DNA of 64,000 nucleotides, from assembly GCF_018881505.1 (NCBI RefSeq), contig NZ_JACVQC010000001.1, positions 1-64,000 on the forward strand, in the 5' to 3' direction. Origin of the DNA: Polynucleobacter sp. UK-Mo-2m-Kol15 (GTDB lineage Bacteria > Pseudomonadota > Gammaproteobacteria > Burkholderiales > Burkholderiaceae). The notes under the pieces were generated by a model. That model searched no databases and was not told the DNA's origin. It saw nothing but the letters and a program-made list of their open reading frames with translations. Every line of letters begins with the position of its first letter. Within the stretch, counting starts at the first letter, position 1. Positions 35,586 through 45,490 of this stretch are shown here, one piece after another. A program made the position numbers and the translations under genes.

Positions 35586-38125
35586 TATTGATAGTTCTCA
35601 TATATTGAAGGTGGTATGGGCTTGGAAGTAGGCATATATCCAGGAACGTTAAGTCTCATGATATCAACTGGATTGCTACCCGCACTGCCAAAGCCCCTAA
35701 ATTCTATTTGGAATAAAACCTGAGTAGTAGTAATTTGAGAGGTATTAACTAACTGAGAATAAGCTCCGCGCAGAGTCCAGCAATCGCGCATCCACTCTAA
35801 AGCCACAAGTGTATTGAGTGTTTTAGTTGTTAAGGCGTCATAGCCCCAACGCCCCAATACAGAAACTTCACGACTTATTGGCCACTGACCTGAAATATTG
35901 TATTGGTCAGTGGTAGTCTGTGCCAGCGTAGCAGGGGTAGGTCCAAACGCCTGCGTTGGCGGGGTCCAAACGTTCCGATACCCGAAATTTACACTTCTTC
36001 CTGTTGTGGGACGCCAACTTCCACCAACTGTGGTCTGCACAAATTTATTTAACTGCGTGTTGTATTGACCAAACATATCTGCACTTAAGTTTCCAAGGAA
36101 GCGAACCGAGGCAGAACCTAAAGTATCTGAGTAGGTTGTGGGATTGGCGATATTGCCATTTAACCCCACCCGTTGACCAGTAAAATCCTGTCTTTGAGCA
36201 AGAGTAAGATTTGCTCGCTCTGCACCAGTACTTGCCTCAATCATGCGACTAGTAATACCGCCAGTTAACTTATTGTTATCTGCAATACGGTCATTGCCAA
36301 TAAAAGTATTTTCACTAAAAATCTGAGTAACACCAAAACCAGCATCTGTTGTATCAAATAACGGGGTTAAAGCCTGACTTTGATATGGGGTGTATACATA
36401 AAAAGCCCTTGGCTCCATGGTGAGCAGCATGTCGCGCCCAAAGAAGCCCTTCAATTCTGCCGCCTCCCTCTCAAACGCTAAACCCGAGTCTAAGCTAAAT
36501 GTTGGAATCGTAAAGCCTTGCGCTGGTGGCGCAGCACCCTGTAGGCTATTGCTTGTAACTGCAGCAGTTGCAGCATAGGTATTAGACTGAAAGCTTACCT
36601 TGGGGGTAATGTAATAAGCTGGGGTAATCTGCGGTAAAGACATCGCACCCTTAATCACAGTTCTATCTGCCTGGCTATATAGGTAGCCAGCTGGTGCTGC
36701 TGCCAAATTACTATTCACGTTGTAGGCAAAGCGTGTGAAATCAGTAGAAAATGTCGTTACCGGCCCAGTAGGAATAGTTAAATATTTTCCACTGGCATCA
36801 GCGACCGTGGGACTCAGGCGACTGTTGTATGTAGCCGAAACATTAGGCAAAATATTGTATGGGGACTGCACTGTTACTGTTGGGTCGGGCTGTAAAGTCT
36901 GAAAAGTAACCGCCTTCGTTGCCACGTTCCAATTGCTCAAGCTCCCCGTCAAATTCTTGACAGTACCGACCTCCTGACGAAACTGACTCGTCACCGCTCC
37001 CGCAATACTTTGAGAAAAGTCCGTGGGGTACAAACTATCTGAAACACGGGCAACGTTTGCGTAACCAGTCCACGACCCGGGCAAAGGAATACCGCCCGGT
37101 CCAAGGCCGCCAGTAAAAGCTTGGCGCTGTTGCCAGTCATATCTCCAGCGATCCGTACCGGTCTTGCGGTCATACGGCAGGTAGTCACCTCCAAGGGTGC
37201 CGGCATATAAAGGATCTAAGAATTGGTATTTTGCGCCCAACTGCACTCCACGTTGCCCCATCACGCGCGGCACCAGCAACAAATCACGATTAGGTGCGAT
37301 ATTGACGTAATACGGTTGGGTTACATCAATACCATTATTGGAGTTGTAGCCTACTACAGGGGCTAATATTCCAGAGCGACGTTGATTAGAAGTCGGTGCA
37401 GTGAAGTAGGGCACGTACGCAATTGGAATATCAAAGAACCGCATGACGCCATGCGTACCAACCATTTCTTTTTGCTCATTATCAATCTCTAGGGTACTAG
37501 CCGTGAAATACCAATCTAAATTTTCAGGGGTACAGGTTGTATAAGTTGCCTTATCAAAGACAAAAATATCGGCAGTTTCAATCGTCAGTTTTTTAGCATT
37601 ACCGCTTGCACGGTTATCACGTAACTCGTATCGAGGAGTCTCCATCTCCCCTTCACGGGCATCCACTCTAAAACGTGCCTTTGGCCCCTTGAAAGATGCG
37701 TTGCCTTTTGAAAATTCAGTATTGCCCAATAAATTCGCCACATCTGAATCAGGATCGTATTTAATTTCATCCGCCTTAATCACTGCGCCATTTCGACGAA
37801 TTTGTGCGCGCCCTTTTAAGCCCATCTCTCGATCGACGATTCCATCAATTGAATCACTAGAGGTAAAAGTTAAGGCTTGACCATCATTAATGGGTTTTCC
37901 AACACGTAGCTGATCATCGAGCTTCAGCACCGTGACATCACCACGATCGGGAATTAAAACCGTATTCTGCGCTCTATTAGGGTCACTAATTGGGGGCAAA
38001 GGCGCAGGTGCTTGGGCGGTAGCTAAGAGGGCAAATTGCAACAATCCAACCCCAGTCATTATTCGTAGGGCGGCAGCTAAAAAAAGAGGGGCGCAAAGGC
38101 CGGCGCGAGGGCGATAATGACTCAT
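35585..38125 (-). CDS. lptD: LPS-assembly protein LptD
   Basis: This 846-aa outer-membrane protein inserts lipopolysaccharide at the cell surface with LptE. A signal peptide precedes an N-terminal OstA/jellyroll domain (about residues 60-200, with VANLLGNTEFSKG and QIRRNGAVIKADEIKYDPD), then a C-terminal beta-barrel with many short aromatic strands. The start at 38125 gives a 5' leader of about 10 nt from a TATAAT -10 box; a second ATG at 38059 would also give a signal peptide. It is first in an operon with its own chaperone SurA. Confidence 0.96.
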   Translation of the reverse strand: MSHYRPRAGLCAPLFLAAALRIMTGVGLLQFALLATAQAPAPLPPISDPNRAQNTVLIPDRGDVTVLKLDDQLRVGKPINDGQALTFTSSDSIDGIVDREMGLKGRAQIRRNGAVIKADEIKYDPDSDVANLLGNTEFSKGNASFKGPKARFRVDAREGEMETPRYELRDNRASGNAKKLTIETADIFVFDKATYTTCTPENLDWYFTASTLEIDNEQKEMVGTHGVMRFFDIPIAYVPYFTAPTSNQRRSGILAPVVGYNSNNGIDVTQPYYVNIAPNRDLLLVPRVMGQRGVQLGAKYQFLDPLYAGTLGGDYLPYDRKTGTDRWRYDWQQRQAFTGGLGPGGIPLPGSWTGYANVARVSDSLYPTDFSQSIAGAVTSQFRQEVGTVKNLTGSLSNWNVATKAVTFQTLQPDPTVTVQSPYNILPNVSATYNSRLSPTVADASGKYLTIPTGPVTTFSTDFTRFAYNVNSNLAAAPAGYLYSQADRTVIKGAMSLPQITPAYYITPKVSFQSNTYAATAAVTSNSLQGAAPPAQGFTIPTFSLDSGLAFEREAAELKGFFGRDMLLTMEPRAFYVYTPYQSQALTPLFDTTDAGFGVTQIFSENTFIGNDRIADNNKLTGGITSRMIEASTGAERANLTLAQRQDFTGQRVGLNGNIANPTTYSDTLGSASVRFLGNLSADMFGQYNTQLNKFVQTTVGGSWRPTTGRSVNFGYRNVWTPPTQAFGPTPATLAQTTTDQYNISGQWPISREVSVLGRWGYDALTTKTLNTLVALEWMRDCWTLRGAYSQLVNTSQITTTQVLFQIEFRGFGSAGSNPVDIMRLNVPGYMPTSKPIPPSIYENYQ

Positions 38126-38142
38126 AGATCCAGACCCGCCTT

Positions 38143-38148
38143 ATTATA
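38143..38148 (-). promoter_or_regulatory. lptD -10 box
   Basis: A perfect TATAAT is read leftward inside the 33-bp gap between lptD and the divergent amgK. A start about 38136 would leave a 5' leader near 10 nt. No good -35 is seen at 16 to 18 bp, and the hexamer lies so close to amgK that the upstream promoter elements must overlap the amgK coding sequence. Confidence 0.45.
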
Positions 38149-38158
38149 CGAATCGACC

Positions 38159-39160
38159 ATGACTGACGCTCGCTTAGATACCCTCCGCACCTGGCTAAAA
38201 GGCCTTAACCCTAGCTGGCAATTAGATCTCCCCACTTTGGCCCCCGCCTCGGCAGATGCCAGCTTTCGCCGGTATTTTAGGATTGAATCCAAAAACCCGG
38301 ATTTTCCGACTTTAATCGTCATGGATGCCCCACCCCAACATGAGCCCCTGGATAGCTTCATCAAGGTAGATTTATTACTCCAAGATGCCGGTTTAAATGT
38401 TCCTAAAATTTTAGAAACGAGCATTGAAGAAGGCTTTCTTTTGCTTAATGATTTGGGCAATAAAACGTATCTGGCTGAACTCAATGATGGCAGTGCCGAT
38501 CATCTCTATCGGGATGCAACTCATGCTTTGGTGCAAATGCAATTAGCAAGCAAACCAAATATATTGCCAAAGTATGATGAGGCACTCTTACAACGTGAAT
38601 TAGACTTATTTCCAGAGTGGTACTTGCAAAAACACTTACACATCGAATTAACAGAACTACAAAATTTTCAACTTAAGCAAGCGTTTGAACTCATCATTGA
38701 AAATAACTTAGCTCAGGAAAAAGTCTACGTGCATCGTGACTACCATTCACGCAACCTCATGGTAACTTCAAGAAATAATCCTGGCGTGATCGACTTTCAA
38801 GATGCAGTCTACGGCCCCATCACTTACGATGCATCTTCGCTTTGGCGCGATGCTTACATTGCATGGCCTGAGGAACGCGTGATTGATTGGGTTATTAAAT
38901 TTTGGGAAGAAGGTCGTAAAGTCGGACTGCCTATGCCAAATGATTTTGGTCAGTTCTATCGTGACTTTGAATGGATGGGCTTACAGCGGCATCTCAAAAT
39001 TTTGGGAATTTTTGCAAGGCTATTTCATCGCGATGGCAAAGATGGTTATCTCAAAGACATTCCATTGGTCTTGGAATATGCGATTACAACAGCAAATCGC
39101 TATATCGAATTAAAGCCTTTGGCACGTATTCTGGAATCAACGCGCCCAACTGGTGATTGA
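38159..39160 (+). CDS. amgK: N-acetylmuramate/N-acetylglucosamine kinase (AmgK type)
   Basis: This 333-aa aminoglycoside-phosphotransferase-fold kinase phosphorylates anomeric C1 of MurNAc (and GlcNAc) in peptidoglycan recycling. The catalytic loop VHRDYHSRNLMV (near residue 196) and the following VIDFQDAVYGP match the family. The assignment rests on murU immediately downstream and lptD divergent upstream, the arrangement described in Pseudomonas. I chose ATG 38159 because a reading from 38117 overlaps lptD's start and adds no conserved residues. Confidence 0.9.
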   Translation: MTDARLDTLRTWLKGLNPSWQLDLPTLAPASADASFRRYFRIESKNPDFPTLIVMDAPPQHEPLDSFIKVDLLLQDAGLNVPKILETSIEEGFLLLNDLGNKTYLAELNDGSADHLYRDATHALVQMQLASKPNILPKYDEALLQRELDLFPEWYLQKHLHIELTELQNFQLKQAFELIIENNLAQEKVYVHRDYHSRNLMVTSRNNPGVIDFQDAVYGPITYDASSLWRDAYIAWPEERVIDWVIKFWEEGRKVGLPMPNDFGQFYRDFEWMGLQRHLKILGIFARLFHRDGKDGYLKDIPLVLEYAITTANRYIELKPLARILESTRPTGD

Positions 39161-39172
39161 TTGCAATCCATC

Positions 39173-39889
39173 ATGAATAAGCCCAACCTCATTCCGTGCT
39201 TTTTACTGGCCGCAGGTCGAGGTGAGCGCATGCGTCCGTTAACGGATGAGCTCCCTAAGCCACTCCTCACCATCAGAAAAAAATCTTTACTGGCTTGGCA
39301 TTTGGAGGCATTGAGTGCTGCAGGTATCAAAGAGCTTGTCATTAATCATGCCTGGCTTGGTAACAAGATTGAGGAGGCTTTGGGGGATGGCAGTCAATTT
39401 GACTTAAACATTAGCTACTCCCCAGAAGTTAGCGCCCTAGAAACAGCGGGAGGCATTCGTAAGGCACTCTCCTTACTGAATCCCAGCGATTATTTCCTAG
39501 TCATTAATGGGGATGTTTTTAGCCCAAATCTACCAATTGATCAGCTTTTAGAGCGGGCTACTTGCATGCGCGGCATGCCAGACCAACCTTTGGCACATCT
39601 TTTGATGGTTCCAAATCCAGCCCAGCATCCTGAGGGAGACTTTTATCTGAAGGACTCCCAAGTATTTAATGAGTCCCTAGACGGCGCTGAAAAGTTAACC
39701 TTTTCCGGTATTGGTCTGTATCACCGAGATCTTTTCAAAGATTTAGAGCTAGATGTAGCCTCCAAGCTAGCTCCACTACTCAGAGAGGCGATGGCTAAAA
39801 ATAGAGTATCCGGTGAAAAATATGCCGGTCCGTGGCACGATGTAGGTACACCCCAACGATTACAAGAACTTAATGCGGCAAATGAATAA
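39173..39889 (+). CDS. murU: N-acetylmuramate alpha-1-phosphate uridylyltransferase (MurU)
   Basis: This 238-aa nucleotidyltransferase has the sugar-phosphate signature LAAGRGERMRPLTDELPKPLL near residue 10 and the metal-binding VINGDVF near residue 108. With AmgK it returns recycled MurNAc directly to UDP-MurNAc, bypassing de novo steps that fosfomycin blocks. An in-frame TTG sits at 39161 right after the amgK stop; I prefer ATG 39173 although neither has a good Shine-Dalgarno. The end overlaps pepP by 8 bp. Confidence 0.9.
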   Translation: MNKPNLIPCFLLAAGRGERMRPLTDELPKPLLTIRKKSLLAWHLEALSAAGIKELVINHAWLGNKIEEALGDGSQFDLNISYSPEVSALETAGGIRKALSLLNPSDYFLVINGDVFSPNLPIDQLLERATCMRGMPDQPLAHLLMVPNPAQHPEGDFYLKDSQVFNESLDGAEKLTFSGIGLYHRDLFKDLELDVASKLAPLLREAMAKNRVSGEKYAGPWHDVGTPQRLQELNAANE

Positions 39890-41252
39890 ATCGGCCATAT
39901 ACCAACAACGTCGAGTTGAACTTGCAAAACTGATCTGCGCCAAAACTGGTGGTGGCATTGCCATCCTCACCACAGCGCCTGAGACTGCTCGTAATCGAGA
40001 TAGTGAGTATCCTTATCGTCACGATAGTGATTTTTTCTATCTCACAGGTTTTGAAGAGCCTGGGGCAACCTTGGTATTAAAAATTACCGGGGCAGTATCA
40101 GAGCCTCAACTCGAATCACATCTCTTTTGCAGACCCAAAGATGCAGAGCGTGAAATTTGGGATGGTATTCGTTTGGGGCCAGACGCAGCACCTGAAGTCT
40201 TAGGGGTGGAATATGCCCATAGCAATCATGAGCTAGATAAAAAACTGGGTGAGTTATTAGCAGATCAAGAGGCTGCCTATATTCGTCTCTCAGAAAGTGC
40301 TGAGACAGATCGGCGTTTACGCCATTGGATGAAAAAAGTGCGGGCTCAAGCGCGTGCTGGTGTAAACCCACCATCAGAGTTTCATGATGTAGAGAGTTTG
40401 ATTCATGAAATGCGTCTATTTAAAGATGCATATGAAATTGACATCATGCGTCATGCTGCCCAAATTTCTGCTCGTGCTCATATTCGCGCTATGCAAGCCT
40501 GCAAACCTGGTATGCGTGAATACCATCTTGAAGCAGAGCTACTTCATGAGTTCCGCTACAGCGGCTCTCAAAGTGTTGCATATAACAGTATTGTTGCCAG
40601 TGGCGCCAACTCCTGCATTCTCCATTACCGTGCTAGTGATACTGAATTGCGTAACGGCGAACTATGTTTAATAGATGCTGGATGTGAGCTTGATGGCTAC
40701 GCGTCAGATATCACTCGTACTTTTCCAGTGAATGGAAAATTTAGCGGGCCGCAACGTGCACTCTATGACATTACGCTTGCCTCTCAGGAAGCTGCGATTG
40801 CAGCAACTAAGCCAGGCAATACCTTTATGCAGCCACATGAGGCAGCACTCAAGGTACTTACCCAAGGCTTGCTCGATGAAAAACTTCTCAAGATTGCGGA
40901 ACTAGGTTCATTGGATAACGCGATCGAGTCTGGCGCTTATCGTCGCTTCTATATGCACCGTACCTCACACTGGTTAGGCATGGACGTACATGACGTTGGC
41001 TCATACCGCGAACCACTTAGTACAGCAGTAGATTCTTCTGAAAAACCATGGCGCCTTCTCAAGCCTGGCATGGTACTCACTATCGAGCCCGGCTTATATG
41101 TTCGTCCGGCCGATGATGTAGACGAGCGCTTTTGGAATATTGGCATTCGTATTGAAGATGATGCTGTAGTGAACACCTCTGGATGTGAATTGATTTCTCG
41201 CGGCGTGCCAGTCAAACCCGATGAGATTGAAGCGCTGATGAAGAATAATTAA
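39882..41252 (+). CDS. pepP: Xaa-Pro aminopeptidase
   Basis: This 456-aa M24B metallopeptidase removes an N-terminal residue before proline. The N-terminal AMP_N domain has DSEYPYRHDSDFFYLTGFEEP and the catalytic domain carries the dimetal ligands in DAGCELDGYASDITRTFP, the His in HRTSHWLGMDVHD, and the Glu in TIEPGLYV and GIRIEDD. Starts at 39873 and 39882 are both possible; both overlap murU, which suggests coupling. Confidence 0.95.
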   Translation: MNKSAIYQQRRVELAKLICAKTGGGIAILTTAPETARNRDSEYPYRHDSDFFYLTGFEEPGATLVLKITGAVSEPQLESHLFCRPKDAEREIWDGIRLGPDAAPEVLGVEYAHSNHELDKKLGELLADQEAAYIRLSESAETDRRLRHWMKKVRAQARAGVNPPSEFHDVESLIHEMRLFKDAYEIDIMRHAAQISARAHIRAMQACKPGMREYHLEAELLHEFRYSGSQSVAYNSIVASGANSCILHYRASDTELRNGELCLIDAGCELDGYASDITRTFPVNGKFSGPQRALYDITLASQEAAIAATKPGNTFMQPHEAALKVLTQGLLDEKLLKIAELGSLDNAIESGAYRRFYMHRTSHWLGMDVHDVGSYREPLSTAVDSSEKPWRLLKPGMVLTIEPGLYVRPADDVDERFWNIGIRIEDDAVVNTSGCELISRGVPVKPDEIEALMKNN

Positions 41253-41262
41253 ATTACCAAAT

Positions 41263-42420
41263 ATGTCAGCAACTAACTTCGATATTTTGATTCAGGGTGG
41301 CGGACCTGTCGGTCTTGCCTGTGCAGCATGGTGCCTACAAAAATTTCCAGAAGCCAAGATTGCATTACTAGATCGTAACCCTGTAGATGATGCCGACCTA
41401 GCTGCAGCTGATAGCAGAGGTATTGCCTTATCCCATGGCAGTAAGCTATTGCTCGACACTATTAATGCATGGCCTACTGAATGTGCAGATATTCATCGAG
41501 TCCATGTCTCACAAGCAGGTCGTTTTGGTCGCGCCCTCATGACTCGTGAGGAGCTTGGTCAAGATGCCTTAGGCCATATCATTCGCTATCGCGATATTCA
41601 TCTCACACTTCGTAAAGCCTTAAGGGTCATTCAAGCAAACAGTCCTCACTTCGTTTGGAAACATACCGATCCCAGCGCTGAAGTTGAAAATATGCAAGCC
41701 AAGTGTGTAGTTCATGCAGAAGGCGGTTTATTTAAAACCCAGGATTGGGTGGAATCTGGCCGAGACTATGAACAATCGGCTTTAGTAGGCTTAGTCGAGG
41801 TTGAGCATGCAGCACCTCATCAAGCATGGGAGCGCTTCACCTCTGAAGGTCCTCTAGCAGTTTTGCCAAGTCACTACGGACCTCATATTCTGAATCTAAT
41901 TTGGTGTGGAACTCCCAGTTCTTCACAAGCACGCCTAGTCTTAAGTGATGCTGATTTTCTAAAGAGGCTACAGGCAGAGTTTGGATCGCGCATCGGGCAG
42001 TTTCTCAAAATCCAAGATCGCCGCCTTTACGAGCTCGGGCTCAATTACCGAAAAGAAATTACCCAGGGCAATGCTGTTTGGATTGGCAATGCTGCACAAA
42101 CATTGCATCCCGTTGCAGGACAAGGCCTTAACCTGGGATTGAGGGATGCCTATTTATTAGCAGAAAAATTAAGCGGCCTATTTTCTAGGCCTCAAGATCA
42201 AAAAACCCCTTTAGCTATTGAAATGGCTTTGCAGGACTATGCCCAAAGCCGCAAGGCAGATCGATCTGCCACGATTGGCTTAACCGACTTCATGGCCAGA
42301 ATCTTCACCTCAAATCTACTTCCCATTGTGATCGCTCGTGGACTAGCTTTATCAGCCCTCCAATGGCTCCCACCAGTCAAAACAGCCTTAGCCCGGCAGA
42401 TGATGTTTGGAAGGCGCTAA
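41263..42420 (+). CDS. FAD-dependent ubiquinone-biosynthesis hydroxylase (UbiH/UbiI/UbiF family)
   Basis: This 385-aa flavoprotein monooxygenase has the FAD dinucleotide motif GGGPVGLACA near residue 11 and the C-terminal GQGLNLGLRDAYLLAE near residue 286, which identify the Ubi/COQ6 group. Such enzymes hydroxylate the ring in aerobic ubiquinone synthesis. Which position it hydroxylates cannot be told; betaproteobacteria vary in the number of these proteins. It lies ten bases after pepP, the order pepP-ubiH known from E. coli. Confidence 0.87.
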   Translation: MSATNFDILIQGGGPVGLACAAWCLQKFPEAKIALLDRNPVDDADLAAADSRGIALSHGSKLLLDTINAWPTECADIHRVHVSQAGRFGRALMTREELGQDALGHIIRYRDIHLTLRKALRVIQANSPHFVWKHTDPSAEVENMQAKCVVHAEGGLFKTQDWVESGRDYEQSALVGLVEVEHAAPHQAWERFTSEGPLAVLPSHYGPHILNLIWCGTPSSSQARLVLSDADFLKRLQAEFGSRIGQFLKIQDRRLYELGLNYRKEITQGNAVWIGNAAQTLHPVAGQGLNLGLRDAYLLAEKLSGLFSRPQDQKTPLAIEMALQDYAQSRKADRSATIGLTDFMARIFTSNLLPIVIARGLALSALQWLPPVKTALARQMMFGRR

Positions 42421-42495
42421 GGGGCTGAAATAGCCCCCAAAATATAAGCACACTTGGTTTGATAGGATTCATGCAATATGCCTATTTTTTAGGCA
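42421..42495 (+). other. Two hairpins between the Ubi hydroxylase gene and dusB
   Basis: GGGGCT-GAAAT-AGCCCC (42421-42437) begins at the first base after the hydroxylase stop, and TGCCTA-TTTTT-TAGGCA (42479-42495) follows. Neither is followed by a T-run on the plus strand, so termination is uncertain. The remaining sequence up to 42570 should hold the dusB-fis promoter. Confidence 0.35.
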
Positions 42496-42570
42496 GATTT
42501 AAGTCGACTTGTGCTAAAGTAAGACCCTTTCCTCAGTAGCCGAAGTTCTCTAAAAATCCACTCAAACTTA

Positions 42571-43587
42571 ATGAAGATTGGCTCACACCTTCTAGCAAAT
42601 AGGTTATTCGTTGCCCCAATGGCTGGGGTAACTGATCGTCCATTTCGTCAGCTATGCAAAAAGCTGGGTGCTGGCTATGCCGTATCTGAAATGATCGCGT
42701 CTAATGCCTTGCTGTGGAAGAGCGAAAAAACCCAACGTCGAGCTAATCACCAAGGAGAATTTAAGCCGATCGCAGTCCAAATAGCCGGCGCAGACCCAAA
42801 GATGATGGCAGCAGCCGCAAAGCTCAATGTTGATCATGGCGCCCAGATCATTGATATCAATATGGGTTGCCCAGCTAAAAAAGTATGTAATGTTGCAGCC
42901 GGCTCGGCTCTACTGAGAGATGAGCCTTTAGTGCAGCAAATTTTGGAAGCTGTAGTTCAGGCTGTAGGCATTGGCCCTGATGCTGTTCCTGTAACTTTAA
43001 AGATTCGGACAGGATGGGATCGGGAGCATAAAAATGCAACAGATGTTGCACGTCTCGCCGAGAAATCTGGTATCTCCATGCTGACTGTTCATGGTCGGAC
43101 GCGCGCCGATCTTTATCATGGTGAGGCGGAGTATGAAACTATTACTGCAGTAAAGAATCGGGTTGCCATTCCGGTAGTTGCTAACGGTGACATCACCACC
43201 CCAGAAAAAGCAAAATTTGTTTTAAAAGAAACTGGGGCTGATGCCATCATGATTGGTCGAGCCGCTCAAGGACGTCCTTGGATTTTTCGGGAGATCAATC
43301 ATTTTCTGGAAACGGGCGATAAATTACCAACACCGCAAATTAATGAGATTCAAGAGATTATGAATGCCCATCTCATTGATCACTACGATTTCTATGGCGA
43401 ATACGTTGGCTTGCGCACAGCGCGCAAGCATATCGGCTGGTACTGCAAAGGCTTACGTGACTCCCATGCCTTCCGCCAAAGAATGAATACTGCCGATGAT
43501 TGCAAAACCCAATTACAAATGGTGAATGATTTTTTCAATGAAATGAAATCACACTCTGATCATTTGTTATTTTTAGAAGCAGCCTAA
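42571..43587 (+). CDS. dusB: tRNA-dihydrouridine synthase B
   Basis: This 338-aa FMN-dependent TIM-barrel enzyme reduces uridine to dihydrouridine in tRNA D loops. The FMN-pocket VAPMAGVTDRPFR near residue 14, the catalytic Cys in INMGCPAKKVCNVAAGSALL near residue 98, and MIGRAAQGRPW match DusB. It is followed 28 bp later by fis, the conserved dusB-fis operon of gammaproteobacteria and betaproteobacteria. Confidence 0.96.
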   Translation: MKIGSHLLANRLFVAPMAGVTDRPFRQLCKKLGAGYAVSEMIASNALLWKSEKTQRRANHQGEFKPIAVQIAGADPKMMAAAAKLNVDHGAQIIDINMGCPAKKVCNVAAGSALLRDEPLVQQILEAVVQAVGIGPDAVPVTLKIRTGWDREHKNATDVARLAEKSGISMLTVHGRTRADLYHGEAEYETITAVKNRVAIPVVANGDITTPEKAKFVLKETGADAIMIGRAAQGRPWIFREINHFLETGDKLPTPQINEIQEIMNAHLIDHYDFYGEYVGLRTARKHIGWYCKGLRDSHAFRQRMNTADDCKTQLQMVNDFFNEMKSHSDHLLFLEAA

Positions 43588-43615
43588 ATTTAGTTTTTAA
43601 TTATTTAATTTATCC

Positions 43616-43855
43616 ATGACCAATAAGCACCCCATCACCGAATGTATTGAGACACAGCTCCAGCGTTATTTGGATGATCTCAAAGGAACACCTCCATCTG
43701 ACCTGTACCAAATGGTTCTAGCTATAGTTGAAAAGCCAATGCTGGAATTAGTGATGCAGTATACAAAGCAGAATCAGTCTTTGGCCGCGCAGTACCTAGG
43801 CATCAACCGCAATACGCTACATAAGAAATTGGTTGAGCACCAACTCCTGAAATAA
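43616..43855 (+). CDS. fis: Fis family DNA-binding protein
   Basis: This 79-aa nucleoid-associated protein carries only the helical region with its C-terminal helix-turn-helix: LAAQYLGINRNTLHKKL near residue 56. E. coli Fis is 98 aa with an N-terminal beta-hairpin that activates Hin; this shorter betaproteobacterial form lacks most of that part. It belongs to the dusB-fis unit and should bind AT-rich kinked DNA sites. Confidence 0.93.
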   Translation: MTNKHPITECIETQLQRYLDDLKGTPPSDLYQMVLAIVEKPMLELVMQYTKQNQSLAAQYLGINRNTLHKKLVEHQLLK

Positions 43856-43903
43856 GCCAGGCCGTACTCACAAATTATTAATAAATTAAAAATTCTGAAA
43901 AAT

Positions 43904-45484
43904 ATGATTCGTACAGCCCTTCTCTCTGTTTCCGATAAAAATGGTATTGTGCCTTTTGCTAAAGCCCTTCATGAGCAAGGCATCAAGCTGATCTCTACTG
44001 GCGGCACTGCAAAACTCTTGGCTGAAAATAACCTACCGGTATTAGAAGTATCTTCCCTCACCAAGTTTCCAGAGATGCTGGATGGTCGTGTAAAAACCTT
44101 ACACCCGATGGTACATGGCGGCTTATTGGCTCGCAGAGATTTTCCTGAGCATATGGCCGCCTTGAAAACGCATGGCATCGATACAATCGACATGCTGGTC
44201 ATCAACCTCTATCCATTCAATGAGACCGTTGCTAAAGCAGATTGTTCATTTGAAGATGCGGTTGAGAATATTGATATTGGTGGCCCAGCAATGTTACGTG
44301 CTGCTGCCAAGAATCACCAAGATGTGACCGTACTTATTGCCCCAGAAGATTACACGTCAGTACTCGAAGAAATGAAGGCCAATAAGAATGTAGTTTCTTA
44401 TAAGACCAATTTAGGTCTAGCTAAAAAAGTATTTGCTCATACTGCGCAATATGACGGTGCAATTGCGAATTACTTATCCGCATTAGGCGATGATCTCGAT
44501 CATCAAAAACGTTCTGCTTATCCAGAAACCTTGCACCTTGCCTTCGAAAAGGTACAGGAGATGCGATACGGTGAGAACCCGCACCAATCGGCTGCCTTCT
44601 ATAAAGACATCCATCCAATCGATGGTGCGCTTGCCAACTATAAACAATTGCAGGGTAAAGAACTTTCTTATAACAACATCGCCGACGCTGATTCTGCATG
44701 GGAATGCGTAAAAAGCTTTACGGGCAATGCTGGTGGGTCTGCCGCTTGCGTGATCATCAAGCATGCCAATCCTTGTGGTGTAGCTGTCGGCGCTAATGCA
44801 CTTGAGGCTTATCAAAAAGCATTCAAAACTGACCCAAGCTCAGCGTTTGGCGGAATCATTGCCTTAAACGTGTCATGTGATGGTGCCGCAGCTGAAGCGA
44901 TTTCTAAGCAGTTTGTGGAAGTATTGATTGCCCCAAGTTTTAGCGATGAAGCTAAGGCCATCTTTGCTGCCAAACAAAATGTTCGCTTATTAGAGATTCC
45001 TTTGGGGGCTGTATTTAATGCTTTTGACTTCAAACGCGTTGGTGGTGGCCTGCTAGTTCAATCGCCTGATGCCAAGAACGTCCTTGAGAACGAAATGCGT
45101 GTTGTCAGCAAGCGCCTTCCAACCCCAAGCGAAATGCGCGACATGATGTTTGCATGGCGTGTTGCAAAGTTTGTCAAATCCAATGCGATTGTGTATTGCG
45201 CTAACGGCATGACTCTCGGTATCGGTGCTGGACAAATGAGCCGTGTAGACTCTGCTCGCATGGCCAGTATCAAAGCTGAAAACGCAGGCCTCAGCCTTCA
45301 AGGCTCTGCAGTTGCAAGTGATGCCTTCTTCCCATTCCGTGATGGTTTAGATGTTGTAGTGAATGGTGGTGCAAGCTGCGCTATTCAACCTGGTGGCAGC
45401 ATGCGTGATGATGAAATCATTGCGGCAGCTGATGAACATGGCATTGCCATGATCTTTACCGGCACACGTCACTTCCGTCACTAA
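43904..45484 (+). CDS. purH: Bifunctional AICAR formyltransferase/IMP cyclohydrolase
   Basis: This 526-aa enzyme carries out the last two steps of IMP synthesis. The N-terminal cyclohydrolase domain has [10 protein letters not shown] near residue 30. The C-terminal transformylase domain has [11 protein letters not shown] near residue 285 and the closing region [12 protein letters not shown]. purH lies between fis and ruvC, each gap under 50 bp. Confidence 0.98.
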   Translation: MIRTALLSVSDKNGIVPFAKALHEQGIKLISTGGTAKLLAENNLPVLEVSSLTKFPEMLDGRVKTLHPMVHGGLLARRDFPEHMAALKTHGIDTIDMLVINLYPFNETVAKADCSFEDAVENIDIGGPAMLRAAAKNHQDVTVLIAPEDYTSVLEEMKANKNVVSYKTNLGLAKKVFAHTAQYDGAIANYLSALGDDLDHQKRSAYPETLHLAFEKVQEMRYGENPHQSAAFYKDIHPIDGALANYKQLQGKELSYNNIADADSAWECVKSFTGNAGGSAACVIIKHANPCGVAVGANALEAYQKAFKTDPSSAFGGIIALNVSCDGAAAEAISKQFVEVLIAPSFSDEAKAIFAAKQNVRLLEIPLGAVFNAFDFKRVGGGLLVQSPDAKNVLENEMRVVSKRLPTPSEMRDMMFAWRVAKFVKSNAIVYCANGMTLGIGAGQMSRVDSARMASIKAENAGLSLQGSAVASDAFFPFRDGLDVVVNGGASCAIQPGGSMRDDEIIAAADEHGIAMIFTGTRHFRH

Positions 45485-45490
45485 ACATCC

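Noticed and set aside
38117..38158. N-terminal extension of amgK starting at 38117
   Set aside because: It overlaps the first codons of lptD on the other strand and adds 14 residues with no family similarity; ATG 38159 fits the kinase N-terminus.
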